DNA from: Lycium barbarum | Taxonomy: Eukaryota > Streptophyta > Magnoliopsida > Solanales > Solanaceae | NCBI RefSeq assembly: GCF_019175385.1 | Contig: NC_083344.1 | Coordinates: forward strand, 65,286,782-65,350,781 | Length of the DNA: 64,000 bases | Reading direction: 5' to 3' | In this document: in pieces, positions 35,561 to 46,754 of the stretch | Numbering within the stretch: the stretch's first letter is position 1 | Layout of the letters: every line of letters starts with the position of its first letter | Program-made: the position numbers and the translations under genes | The notes under the pieces: model-generated | What the model saw: the letters and a program-made list of their open reading frames with translations, nothing else | What the model was told of the DNA's origin: nothing | Databases searched by the model: none

Positions 35561-36608
35561 TCTCTAACCACAGAACCATCACCAATCAAGTGATCTATCT
35601 TTCCTTCAGGATGCTCAAAGAAATCTGCTACATCCAAGCGTGTGATGTCAATTCAATTTTCAGAGATAAAATTAGCTTCGGGATTTTTCTCTTTCCTTTT
35701 TATTGATGCTTGATAAAGCTCAACCAAGTGTTTCGCCGTACGACAAGTACGGGCCCAGTGTCCCCTTCCACCACATCGATAACATTTATTTTCTGAGCCA
35801 CGTGCTTCTGGACTTCATGCCTCTCATCCTTCTTTTTCCCCTTTTGATGGTAATTTTTCTTTGAAGGGTGATTAACACCAGGAAAATAATTTCTTCCTTG
35901 ACCATTATCACAACCACGACCACGACTATTATCACGACCACGACTATTATCATGACCACGACCGAGGCCACGACCTTTTCCACGTCTGGAGTAGTGGGCA
36001 TACACTTCATTCACTTCGGGGAGTGGTGCAGCGCCAGTAGGTCGATTCTCGTGATTTTTCTTCAGCAAATCATTATTTTGTTCAGCCACAAGAAGATAAG
36101 CAATCAAATCACAATACTTTGTGCAACCCTTCTCTCGATATTGCTACTGCAGGAGCACATTCGAGGCATGAAAAGTGGAGAACGTCTTTTCCAGCTTATC
36201 AGAATCACTAATCTTTTCTCCACATAGTGTCAATATAGAAGTAATTCTAAACATCTCAGAGTTATACTTCATAACTAATTTGAAATCTTGTAGCCTTAGA
36301 TTGATCCATTCGTGTCGTGCTTTTGGGAGGAAGACCATCTTCAGGTGGTCATACCTTTCTTTCAAGTTTTTCCATAAAACGAGTGGATCCTTAATAGTAA
36401 GATATTCAATTTTCAGGTCCTCATCAAGATGATGAGGCAAGAATATCATAGCCTTGGCATTTTCTTGGTTGGATGCTTTATTATTTTCTTTAATGGTGTC
36501 TCCAAGACCCATAGAATCAAGATGAATTTCAGCATCTAGCACCCATGATAGGTAGTTCTTGCCCGAAATACCAAGGGCAATGAACTCGAGTTTTTTAAGG
36601 TTAGCCAT
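35561..36608 (-). pseudogene. Copia gag (capsid and zinc knuckle), broken
   Basis: It starts MANLKKLEF at 36608 and runs through a UBN2-type gag domain (YLSWVLDAEIHLD, LWKNLKERYD). A TAG at about 36144 replaces a Gln codon and the same frame continues to about 35800 with a Gly/Arg-rich RGRGXDN repeat. A frameshift near 35810 then moves the zinc knuckle (CYRCGGRGHWARTC, about 35750-35795) into the next frame. The tail reads to a stop at about 35561, with one more stop (TGA) on the way. It would form particles and bind RNA; here it is not intact. Confidence 0.9.
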
Positions 36609-36667
36609 AAAATAGACAGAATAAAAATAATACCTTAGCCTTCAAATATTTCTTGAGACGGTAGAGT

Positions 36668-36682
36668 CTCGTGCTGATAACG
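36668..36682 (-). other. Copia primer-binding region
   Basis: On minus, directly after the 5' LTR: CGTTATCAGCACGAG. TTATCAGCACGA next to the LTR is common in plant copia elements; I do not assign the tRNA. Confidence 0.6.
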
Positions 36683-36877
36683 TGTTATGAAATAATAAAC
36701 TAAAGCAAGAATATATGTAGAACAAGAGAGAAGAGTGTTCTTATTTCTTATGAGGAATGAAATACAACGAAGAGAACATCTCTATTTATAGGAGAGAATT
36801 GACTTGGTGCCAAAGTCACAAACCCTAAAATACTTCCTAAAGATAGACATCATAATATTATAATAATATTTATAACA
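36683..36877 (-). repeat. Copia 5' LTR (195 bp)
   Basis: TGTTATGAAAT to TATAACA, matching 27673-27867 with few differences. On minus it carries CCTATAAATAGAG, a good TATA box. Confidence 0.93.
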
Positions 36878-36882
36878 GAGCA
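36878..36882. repeat. Target-site duplication of copia element, right
   Basis: GAGCA, identical to 27668-27672. Confidence 0.9.
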
Positions 36883-37670
36883 AACATTTTATTATGTTTT
36901 TTGAGTATCCTTTTTTTTGGGAGTGGGTGGGGGGTGGGGGGGGGTGTTAAAGGATTAGAGAGTGTTTGGTTAGCATAGAGAAACATGATTAAATGAACCA
37001 TGAAGCGTTGAAGCTTTATTTGTGTTTAAATAAATTATTAGAATGTACATTTATAAAATAATGTTCCACTTATAAACTAAAAACAGAAAAAAAAAAATGT
37101 CATTTATCACATAAATCTTTAGAAAGCAAAAGGATTTAATTATATTAAGAAAAGTTATTAATTCTCTTCATATTTTCAATGTAGTTTGTATATTTTAAAT
37201 GAAAATAATATCTACTAACATTTTAATAAAAGAATAAATATAGCATATTTAATTGATGTCTCTTGAATCAAATTATTTTTCTTCTTTTCTGAAGAAAATG
37301 TTATAGCTCATAATGGATATTGTTAATTACACATATGTTACAACTAAATTGGATTTCAATAAATTTTTGAAGTATAAAAACTAAATAAAATACAATAAAT
37401 AAATAAATAATAAGAGACTTTATGTCATGTATTTGTTTGAAGGTCAAAAAAAAGTCTAAAAGAAGGACAAAAAAAGTCTTTGTTCAATTTTAAATTACTT
37501 TTGTGCAATTTAAATTTTTGGAGACCCTTTAGTTTTTAGGAATTTGTAGAAAATATCGAACTAATGTTTTAATAATTTAATATCGCAAAGAGCAGCAAAA
37601 AAAGTAATTGCAAATTTAATTTTAATCATAGTTTTGAGCCCGGACTTAGCACGGCCAAAAGACACTAGTT
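36883..37670. other. AT-rich noncoding stretch with a G-rich cluster
   Basis: No gene. GGGAGTGGGTGGGGGGTGGG near 36919-36946 has four or more G runs and could form a G-quadruplex. The segment ends with a possible Helitron-like terminus (37637-37670). Confidence 0.45.
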
Positions 37671-37687
37671 GTATGTATGTATGTATG

Positions 37688-37720
<33 letters not shown>
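37671..37720. repeat. (TATG)n(TA)n microsatellite
   Basis: Several TATG units followed by about 13 TA units. Confidence 0.9.
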
Positions 37721-37723
<3 letters not shown>

Positions 37724-37824
37724 CCTTAGAAATTGTTATACCGAAACCTTCCATTTATTAATTTAACCTTATTTAACTCGTCTAAATTCAACCCAAACCA
37801 CCTATTTGCCGGACTTAGTGATTT
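37721..37824. other. Flank of TE-F
   Basis: Short noncoding stretch. The five bases before TE-F are GATTT; the matching duplication would lie beyond the window. Confidence 0.4.
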
Positions 37825-38280
37825 TGTCACGCCCCAAACTGAGTAGTCATGACGAGTGCCCGATCTTTTTTGACTACTTTCGAACTTGAAACTCACTGAG
37901 CAACATAGTGGCACATATCTGACTTTTAACTGAATTATACACGTCGGTGATATCAACATAATGAAATCCATACCCAAAACCCATAACCATCATTTACATA
38001 GATGTACAGAAAATACCAATGTAAGCCGACTAGGCCGCTACATATGTCATATAATGGAATAAGAACTGACAAGGCTATCTAACTTTCTAACTACATACAA
38101 ATGTCTACAGACCTCTTATGGAATATAAAATGTAGGAAGGACGGGACAAGGCCTAGTCATCCTCATGTGTACATATTAAAATATCATACCAAAAGACTGC
38201 GGCTCCGGACCAAGTGGAGCGTACTGGTTGCAGCTGAGAGAAAATCCTACTATGCTGGGCTGCTCTCCTGACTACTTGAA

Positions 38281-38338
38281 CCTACGGGCATGAACGCAGC
38301 GTCCACAAGAAGGGACGTCAGTACGAATAATGTACTGA
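38281..38338 (-). promoter_or_regulatory. Conserved LTR hairpin / acceptor-like block, TE-F 3' LTR copy 1
   Basis: On minus: TCAGTAC-N7-GTACTGA, TGACGTCC, CTTCTTGTGGACGCTGCG, GTAG|GT. Confidence 0.5.
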
Positions 38339-38500
38339 GTATGTAGGGCATGAAAATAACATAAGAAGGAGCGTGGAACATAACATGAGACCAAGATAAC
38401 CTGTCATCTGGGAACGTACAATATGTAATGCTTGAATCTTAGAAATCATATGTAAGTAAGCACATACAAGTATATATATATATATATAATATAAATGTTA

Positions 38501-38850
38501 GTGTTGCGGAACGTGCAACTCGATCCATAAATGTTAGCGCTGTGGCACGTACAACCCGATCCATAAATATCATATGTTAGTGCCGAGGAACGTATAGCCC
38601 GATACATAAATATCATATATTAGTGCCGAGGAATGTACGGCCCGATCCATAAATATAATATGTTAGTGCCGAAGAACGTACGGCCCAATCCATAAATATA
38701 ATATGTTAGTGCCGAGGAACGTACGGCCCGATCCATATATATATATATATATATATGTTAGCGTCGAGAAACGTACAACCCGATTCATAAATATAATATG
38801 TTAGTGCCGAGGAACGTATGGCCTGATCCATATATATAATATATACATAT
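38501..38850 (-). repeat. 43-bp tandem array, TE-F LTR (first)
   Basis: Unit GTTAGTGCCGAGGAACGTAC then GRCCCGATCCATAAATATMATAT; about eight units with a TA run (38732-38757) inserted. Confidence 0.85.
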
Positions 38851-39212
38851 ACATAATGTAAATAGTATGCATGAAAGATCATATGAAAGCTACAACTTTA
38901 TCGGAGTGACGTATGGTCGGTAACCTCCGATTTATATTATGGAACAATGATTATCGCTATATCTCACCTTGAAGGAACAAGTAACATAAGGTGAGATCAA
39001 CAACAATGAGTAGAATCAAGGAAATCATGAAATAAACTCAATAATCTCATAATAGCATTAAAATCATAAGCTTTGAAATTTCTAGAATTAGAATCATCAT
39101 CATCATGTTCATCATAGAAAACATCTCATCTTTAGTATCATAAGAAGCTTTTGAGAATCATGAACTTCTAACTTTTGGATGTAAAAACAAATGTTATGGC
39201 AAAATATCCGGA

Positions 39213-39216
<4 letters not shown>

Positions 39217-39259
<43 letters not shown>

Positions 39260-39332
39260 ATGTTAGCGTCAAGGAACGTACGACCCGATTCATAAATATA
39301 ATATCTTAGTGCCGAGGAACGTACGGCCCGAT

Positions 39333-39385
<53 letters not shown>

Positions 39386-39495
39386 AGCGTCGAGGACGTA
39401 CGACCCGATTCATAAATATAATATGTTAGTGCCGAAGAACGTACGGCCCGATCCATAAATATAATATGTTAGTGCTGAGGAACGTACGACCCGAT

Positions 39496-39540
<45 letters not shown>

Positions 39541-39615
39541 AGCGTCAAGGAACGTACGACCCGATTCATAAATATAATATGTTAGTGCCGAGGAACGTAC
39601 GGTTTGATCCATATA
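39217..39615 (-). repeat. 43-bp tandem array with long (TA)n tracts, TE-F LTR (second)
   Basis: The same unit is interspersed with TA runs at about 39217-39256, 39335-39382 and 39498-39537. The TA runs sit at the same place in the unit, after GATCCATA. Confidence 0.85.
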
Positions 39616-40964
39616 TATAATATATACATATACATAATGTAAATAGTATGCATGAAAGATCATATGAAAGCTACAACTTTATCGGAGTGACGTATGGTCG
39701 GTAACCTCCGATTTATATTATGGAACAATCATTATCGCTATATCTCACCTTGAAGGAACAAGTAACATAAGGTGAGATCAACAACAATGAGTAGAATCAA
39801 GTAAATCATGAAATAAATTCAATAGTCTCATAATAGCATTAAAATCATAAGCTTTGGAATTTCTAGAATTAGAATCATCATCATCATGTTCATCATAGAA
39901 AACATCTCATCTTTAGTATCATAAGAAGCTTTTGAGAATCATGAACTGCTAACTTTTGGATGTAAAAAAAAAAAGTTATGGCAAAATATCCGGAATCATA
40001 ACATAGGAATCATGCTTTCGAAAGAAACGGACTAGCCTTAACATACCTTTCGGTCTCCTTAGGCACTCAATATTTATCCTTCCAAGCTTGTAGATCTACA
40101 TATAAACCATTCATACTATTGTTGGGCTCAATGTCATATGCTCACCTTAAGCCTTCAATTTAATTCCCTTTAGAATCTACCGAAATTCGGGCAGCATCTG
40201 CCCTGTTTATATGCCTAGCGCGAAATCACAATCCAACAACCAACAATAACAACAATAATACCAACATCACAACAACATTATCAACACCAATAAGTTCCAT
40301 AAAACATCCCTTATGATGTTTTCCATGTTTCTCAACTAACAAACTTGTTATACGACTATAATAACTTGAAACTCACTGAGCAACATAGTGGCACATATCT
40401 GACTTTTAACTGAATTATACACGTCGGTGATATCAACATAATGAAATCCATGCCCAAAATTCAAAACCATCATTTACATAGATGTACAGAAAATACCAAT
40501 GTAAGCCGACTAGGCCGCTACATATGTCGTATAATGGAATAAGAACTGACAAGGATATCTAACTTTCTAACTACATACAAATGTCTACAGACCATTTATG
40601 GAATATAAACTGTAGGAAGGACGGGACAAGGCCTAGTCATCCTCATGTGTACATATCAAAATATCGTACCAAAAGACTGTGGCTCCGGACCAAGTGGAGC
40701 GTACTGGTTGCAGCTGAGAGAAAATCCTACTATGCTGGGCTGCTCGCCTGACTACTTGAACCTGCGAGCATGAACACAGCGTCCACAAGAAGGGACGTCA
40801 GTATGAATAATGTACTGAGTATGTACGGCATGAAAATAACATAAGAAGGAGCGTGGAACATAACATGAGACCAAGATAACCTGTCATCTAGGAACGTACA
40901 ATATATAATGCTTGAATCTTAGAAATCATATGTAAGAAAGCACATGCACGTATATATATAATAT

Positions 40965-41310
40965 AAATGTTAGTGTTGCGGAACGTGCAACTCAATCCAT
41001 AAATGTTAGCGTTGTGGCACGTACAACCCGATCCATAAATATCATATGTTAGTGCCGAGGAACGTACAACCCGATCCATAAATATCATATATTAGTGCCG
41101 AGGAACATACGACCCGATCCATAAATATAATATGTTAGTGCCGAAGAACGTACGGCCCGATACATAAATATAATATGTTAGTGCCGAGGAACGTACGACC
41201 CGATATATATATATATATATATATATGTTAGCGTCGAGGAACGTACAACCCGATTCATAAATATAATATGTTAGTGCCGAGGAACGTACGGCCTGATCCA
41301 TATATATAAT
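40965..41310 (-). repeat. 43-bp tandem array, TE-F LTR (third)
   Basis: About eight units of the same family with a TA run at about 41200-41226. Confidence 0.85.
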
Positions 41311-42332
41311 ATATACATATACATAATGCAAATAGTATGCATGAAAGATCATATGAAAGCTACAACTTTATCGGAGTGACGTAAGGTCGGTAACCTCCGA
41401 TTTATATTATGGAACAATCATTATTGCTATATCTCACCTTGAAGGAACAAGTAACATAAGGTGAGATCAACAACAATGAGTAGAATCACGGAAATCGTGA
41501 AATAAACTCAATAGTCTCATAATAGCATTAAAATCATAAGCTTTGGAATTTCTAGAATTAGAATCATCATCATCATGTTCATCATAGAAAATATCTCATC
41601 TTTAGTATCATAAGAAGCTTTTGAGAATCATGAACTTCTAACTTTTGGATGTAAAACAAAATGTTATGGCAAAATATCTGGAATCATAACATAGGAATCA
41701 TGCCTTCGAAAGAAACGGACTAGCCTTAACATACCTTTCGGTCTCCTTAGGCACTCAACGCTTATCCTTCCAAGCTCGTAGATCTACATATAAACCATTC
41801 ATACTATTGTTAAGCTCAATGTCATATGCTCACCTTAAGCCTTCAATTTAATTCCCTTTAGAATCTACCGAAATTCGGGCAGCATCTCCCCTGTTTATAT
41901 GGCTAGCGCGAAATCACAATCCAACAACCAGCAATAACAACAACAATACCAACATCACAACAACATTATCAACACCAATAAGTTCCATAAAACATCCCTC
42001 ACGATGTTTTCCATGTTTCTCAACTAACCAACTTGTTATACGACTATTTAATAACTTTAACTCTGTAAATAAACTAAAAATTAATATTAATAAGGAGAGA
42101 TTCATACCTTTTTATCACTAGATCCTCAAGATCTTCAATATTTGCTTTGAATCCAAGCTGAAATCCACCGCAAAACGATACTATAATCATAATTGCACGT
42201 TACCTGAGCCTCGATTTAATACACCACCACTTGAAATCACTCACAAACCCTCAACTTTATGATATACACTCACCCCTACATGTTTGCTGCGCTTTGGGAA
42301 ATATTTTGGGTGAAAATGAAGGGGGTTTTCCC

Positions 42333-42510
42333 CTTATATAAGGTGTTTAAGTCGGCTTCCACCGACTCAAAATTTACCCTTCGTGTTTGCGGTCTTGGGT
42401 CGCGTTCGCGGCCTTGGGTCGCATTCGCGGCCTTGGGTCGCGTTTGCGAAGGGTTAATCCCTTCTCCTCTTCACATTCGTGGCCCTTTGGTTGCGTTCGC
42501 GAAGGGTTAA
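42333..42510 (-). promoter_or_regulatory. TE-F LTR TATA-like box and GC-rich repeat
   Basis: On minus, three or four repeats of GCGACCCAAGGCCGCGAA (42390-42500) and the dyad GTCGG/CCGAC (42351-42366) precede CTTATATAAGG (42333-42343). Confidence 0.5.
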
Positions 42511-42896
42511 TTTTTGCTCTGGCAGCCTAACTTGTAACATCCATAACTCTCTACTATGATGTCCTATCGACGAACCGTTTATTGTGTTGGAAACTAGACT
42601 TCATGAACTTCAATTTAGGATTTTGCTTTGCTCCAAAACTCCTCATATATTAAAAGATATTCTTTCTCCAATTTGGACCAAAATCACCCCTCATATTTTC
42701 TCCAAAGTCCAACAAACTTAATTTCCTTGATTCACTTGCCCTCTAATCCTTCCGTAGCTTATTATATGAACTTAAACCCTCATAACCATAAGATAAGCGC
42801 ATAAAATCGTATATATCCTTGAAGGCAACTCCAGAGTCCATACCTAAAACAACCAACACCTATAAATCTCAATGTACAGGACTACGGGGTGTAACA

Positions 42897-42910
42897 TTTT
42901 CCCCCCCTTC
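42897..42910 (-). other. TE-F polypurine tract
   Basis: On minus GAAGGGGGGGGAAA abuts the LTR, with CATTCGAGGACGAATG-type sequence just upstream (about 42915-42930). Confidence 0.85.
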
Positions 42911-44126
42911 AAAAACATTCGTCCTCGAATGTTGAAGTAGAGTTCTCTCTGAGGTAAATGTTGATGTTCTTACCTGTATTTTCTGGTATTTACTTTACTT
43001 ACGCACAGTCTGACCTACTTATTAAGACTAAACTTATTTGAATTGCGTCACTTATCCTTTTTCTTTTGTGCCAAAAATTTATGCTCGCGCTCAAGGTCAC
43101 CCCTTTTTCTTACTAACTCTTCATGCCTAGTAATTCTCATTATCTCTTCACCTCCATTGTCTACACTTTTATATGCTCTTTTTCCCCGGTACATACTTTT
43201 ATCCAATTTCTTATCCCATCTTCATTTTATTCAAGAATTCTTGTTCTCTCTGATCTCTGCGTATCCTTCTTATACTTCACAAATATCCCCTGCCTTTGTT
43301 TTGTTGGGTTTGACGCACTTTCCCCTTGAGATAATTTAAAAAATGGTCATATCATAGCCTTTTTTGCTTTCTTATAGCACTAGAATCAATTCCTGCGATA
43401 TTCTATCTCTCAGCTAGTGCAACACCAAAATACCTTGCTTAATCCCTTCTTCCTTTGATTTGACTTATTGCGTTCGGGCTGGCTATTCATATCACGAATA
43501 TCTTGAATCTTTTCTTTAACGGTTCCTCTCCTTTAATCACTCTTAAAAATTTTCTAACCCTTAGTCCGGTTAATAAATTGGGGGGGGGGGGGGGGGGGGG
43601 AGGGTTGAATTTAGAGGTTTGTTGAAGATTAACAAAGGTTCCCTGTTATGCGGAAAATTCCAATCGTTCCACTCCTTTCCTTTGTCTGTAGCCTCATTCA
43701 TCCCCTTCCAACAAGGGCCATTATTTTGCTTGTTCCATGAGATTCCATTGTCACTAGCTTATCCTAATCAAATGCGATATCCTTTGATCATTTGCGTTAG
43801 GGTCCTCCTCTTACTTTGGACCTTCACCCGACTTTCATTTAATAAGTCTTTCTCATAGTCTGACGCACCTATCTGTTGTTTCGATTTATCAATCAAGTGG
43901 GTCGCTTAGTTCCTTAAATGCCCATCTTCTCTGTTTATATCATTAAATACTTTTCTTGCGATCTTATCTGTTACTATTTCCATGACTTCCCTTCCGTTGG
44001 CTTAGCCCAACCTGTTTCGTGACTCTTTCTTTATCCACCAATGAACAACTTTTCTTATTCGGATGTAGCACTTTTCCTTACTAGCTTCTCTAGTGCTATC
44101 TTAGATTATCCCTCTTAGTACTGGTC

Positions 44127-44131
<5 letters not shown>
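42911..44131 (-). other. TE-F internal region, noncoding
   Basis: Pyrimidine-rich on plus (purine-rich on the element strand), no coding homology. Poly(dG) of 21 nt at 43580-43600. Confidence 0.6.

Positions 44132-44198
<67 letters not shown>
44132..44198. repeat. (TA)n microsatellite, left of LINE
   Basis: About 33 TA units, directly joined to the truncated LINE. Confidence 0.9.
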
Positions 44199-44200
<2 letters not shown>

Positions 44201-44861
44201 CGAGAAAGAGTACTTGGAGTGCATGTTCAGTGAAGCACCTCAGGAGGATGGCGTGGAAGTTAGGCTTGGTACCCAGGCCATCTAGAAGAAAAGTAGTTTC
44301 AAGTATCTTGGGTCTATCATGCAAGGCAGCGGGGAGATTGAAGATGATGTCACACATCGTATTAGGGCAGGGTGGATGAAATGGAGGCTCGCTTCCGGAG
44401 TGCTATGTGACAAGAAGGTGCCACCACAACTTAAGGGCAAGTTCTACAAAGTGGTGGTTAGACCGACTATGTTGTATGGGGCAGAGTGTTGGCCAGTTAA
44501 GATCTCTCACGTTCAAAAGATGAAAGTTTTCGAGATGAGAATGTTGAGATGGATGTGTGGGCACACCAGGAGTGACAGGATTAGGAATGAGGCTATTCGG
44601 GACAAGGTGGGAGTGGATCCGGTGGAAGACAAGATGCGGGAAGCGAGACTGAGATGGTTTGGGCATGTGAAGAGGAGAGACACGGATGCCCCAGCGCAGA
44701 GGTGTGATAGGTTGGCCATGGATGGTTTCAGAAGAGGTAGGGGTAGGCCGAAGAAATATTGGGGAGAGGTGATTAGACAGGACATGGCGCAGTTACAGCT
44801 TAGCGAGGACATGACCTTAGATAGGAGGGTTTGGAGGACCCACATTAGGGTAGAAGGCTAG
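44199..44861 (+). pseudogene. LINE (RTE-type) ORF, C-terminal fragment
   Basis: Only the end of the LINE protein, downstream of the polymerase core, is present. Readable landmarks are [63 protein letters not shown] and GRPKKYW, all usual for plant RTE-type LINEs. The frame is open to the stop at 44859-44861 except for a TAG at about 44284, between GTQAI and KKSSF. The RT catalytic motifs lie in the missing 5' part, so it cannot act by itself. Orientation is opposite to TE-F. Confidence 0.85.
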
Positions 44862-45170
44862 TAGATAGTCTCGTTATCCTTCCTTATTAGTAGGCGCATT
44901 ATCGCAGTATAATTTCTTGTGCTCTGGTTTCTGCTATTATCTGTTATTTGCTGTACTTTGATTATTCTATTTTATCTGTGTCGCTTTCGTTATTTGCGTT
45001 TCCATATCGCTTTGAATTTCTTAGCATTATCTGACCTCTTTTTATGCTTTTTATTGAGCTGAGGGTCTTTCGGAAACAACCGTCCTACCTTGGTAGGAGT
45101 AAGGTCTGTGTACACTCTACCCTCCCCAAACCCCACGTTGTAGGATTTCACTGGGTTGTTGTTGTTGTTG

Positions 45171-45172
<2 letters not shown>
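44199..45172 (+). mobile_element. 5'-truncated RTE-type LINE inserted in TE-F
   Basis: Contains the C-terminal part of a LINE ORF and a 3' tail of GTT repeats (45157-45172), after CACTCTACCCTCCCC and GGATTTCACTGGG. This 3' end type is familiar from Solanaceae RTE LINEs and the SINEs that borrow their ends. TA repeats lie directly on both sides. Confidence 0.82.
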
Positions 45173-45229
<57 letters not shown>

Positions 45230-45242
45230 CATACATATATAT
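45172..45242. repeat. (TA)n(CATA)n microsatellite, right of LINE
   Basis: TA run to 45225, then CATA units. Confidence 0.9.
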
Positions 45243-46699
45243 AGCATATCATGTCCTTTTAGCTTCTTGGCCATATCCCCTTAATTCTTTACAATCTCAT
45301 CATAGTTCCATCATTGTTTCATAGGCACCTGCATTTAGTCCATTCCCATTTTCCGCTAGTAAACCGGTACATCTCAACTTTGGCTTCTTCAAGCCGATAT
45401 ATTTTCCCCTTTCCGAGCTTAGGAGTATTGTCATTCATCTCAAAACTGAATTTACCTTTCCCCTACCTTTTCAGGAATATTTTCATATACTAGTAATATT
45501 CAAATACTCACCATCTCTGGTAAATATCTAGCCAACTTTAGCGGTCCTCTAACTCTTTATCCCATACAATACTAGAATTCCTTTCATTGCATGGTTTTAG
45601 TCATTCCCCTTTCATTAGCTGAGCTTTTGTAGTGAGTCAAAAGTTTACACATATTGAATATAATCCAGACCACTTCTTCCTTTCATGATCATTACCCCTT
45701 TAGGCCAATGAATTAATAGTGACATCAAAGTTTGCCGGGGTCTTTATACAATGCTCCTTTAGCCATAATCTTCATTCCTGACTACTTTTACTAAGATCCT
45801 TAAGATTCTTCTTACTTGAAATTCCTGATTTACATATGTTCTCTACTATTCATTCTCACGATTAATTCGTTTCCCCTTGCATCACAGTTCGGTATCATAG
45901 TCCTTAATTTACCAACTCTTGTGATTATCATGAGATGTCTGTAAAGTATACTCTTTTCTTCTTCTCCCTTTGTCCAACTCTTGAGATATTACAACTTATC
46001 CGTATTCATGCACATCCCTCATACATTCTTCCTATTTCCGTTATGATCGAATTTCTGTACTCCTTACTATGACTCTTATCTCCGGTCATCGATGTTTTGT
46101 CTCTTGGCCAGACTTATTAGCTTATTATCATTCCTCTTGTCCTTGATGGTTGCATATTTCCTCTTGCCCAGTCCATTACTCCCCTTTCTTACTTTCGCCC
46201 TTAGAACCTTGCTTAACTTTCCTCACTCATAAAGCACTCTTCTCCTCTTTGCCATTTTACCATATTGGCCCCAGAATTTGTAAAATACTCTATTAGAAGT
46301 ATGAATCTGTTCCATTTCCAAGATCATCTCATTGGGCGCGCGGGGGGGGGGGGGGGGGGGGGGGGTTGTCCTTTCCCTATACATACCTTAAGAGTCAGAC
46401 TTTCCTTGACATATTTTGTAAAATTTGATCATTCCCTCTCGGATCGCAGCCATATACATTGTTATTATACTGCTAACCCTATTTATCCTGGTCTGCTCTC
46501 AAGATCTTCGCATTTTTCCTTTGTCACATTTTGCCATATTCCATCCTTTCTGGTTACTTACTTTAGGGATTTACCCAAATTTCTTTTCGCCTTTACTGTC
46601 GCCTTAACCCTCTTCTCAAAAATTCCACTTAACCCTTACTAGCACATACTTCCCTTACTCATGCTTCTTCTCTCCTAGAGATATCATAATCTTGTTACT

Positions 46700-46754
<55 letters not shown>

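Larger units (their letters stand above)
27673..36877 (-). mobile_element. Ty1/copia retrotransposon, interrupted by solo LTR C
   Basis: Complete element on minus with 195-bp LTRs, GAGCA duplications, and the copia order gag, protease, integrase, RT, RNase H. About 6.1 kb remains after removing solo LTR C (29220-32278) and one copy of its duplication. It carries several stops and frameshifts, and the RT active site is substituted. Confidence 0.95.
37825..42896 (-). repeat. TE-F 3' LTR, enlarged by tandem duplication
   Basis: Plus-strand ends are TGTCACGCCCC and GGGGTGTAACA. The segment from about 37880 to 40361 is repeated from about 40364 to 42048: both start ACTTGAAACTCACTGAGC and end near CTTGTTATACGACTAT. 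Inside the first copy a further unit of about 0.8 kb (about 38500-39216) recurs at about 39259-39999. Each large copy has its own hairpin (38318-38338, perfect; 40798-40818). Donor-like sites on minus are at 42107/42108 and 41734/41735, and TATATAAG is at 42333-42343. Confidence 0.88.

Noticed and set aside
35868..36227. Thr/Ile-rich open frame on plus
   Set aside because: Antisense of the copia gag Gly/Arg-rich repeat.
39214..39663. Tyr/Ile-repeat open frames on minus
   Set aside because: They are translations of (TA)n and the 43-bp LTR array; no gene.
42259..42510. Open frame with repeated Gly-Leu-Gly-Ser motif on plus
   Set aside because: Arises from the GC-rich tandem repeat upstream of the TE-F TATA box.
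44990..45274. Open frame on minus over the LINE tail
   Set aside because: Antisense shadow of the LINE 3' end and TA repeat.
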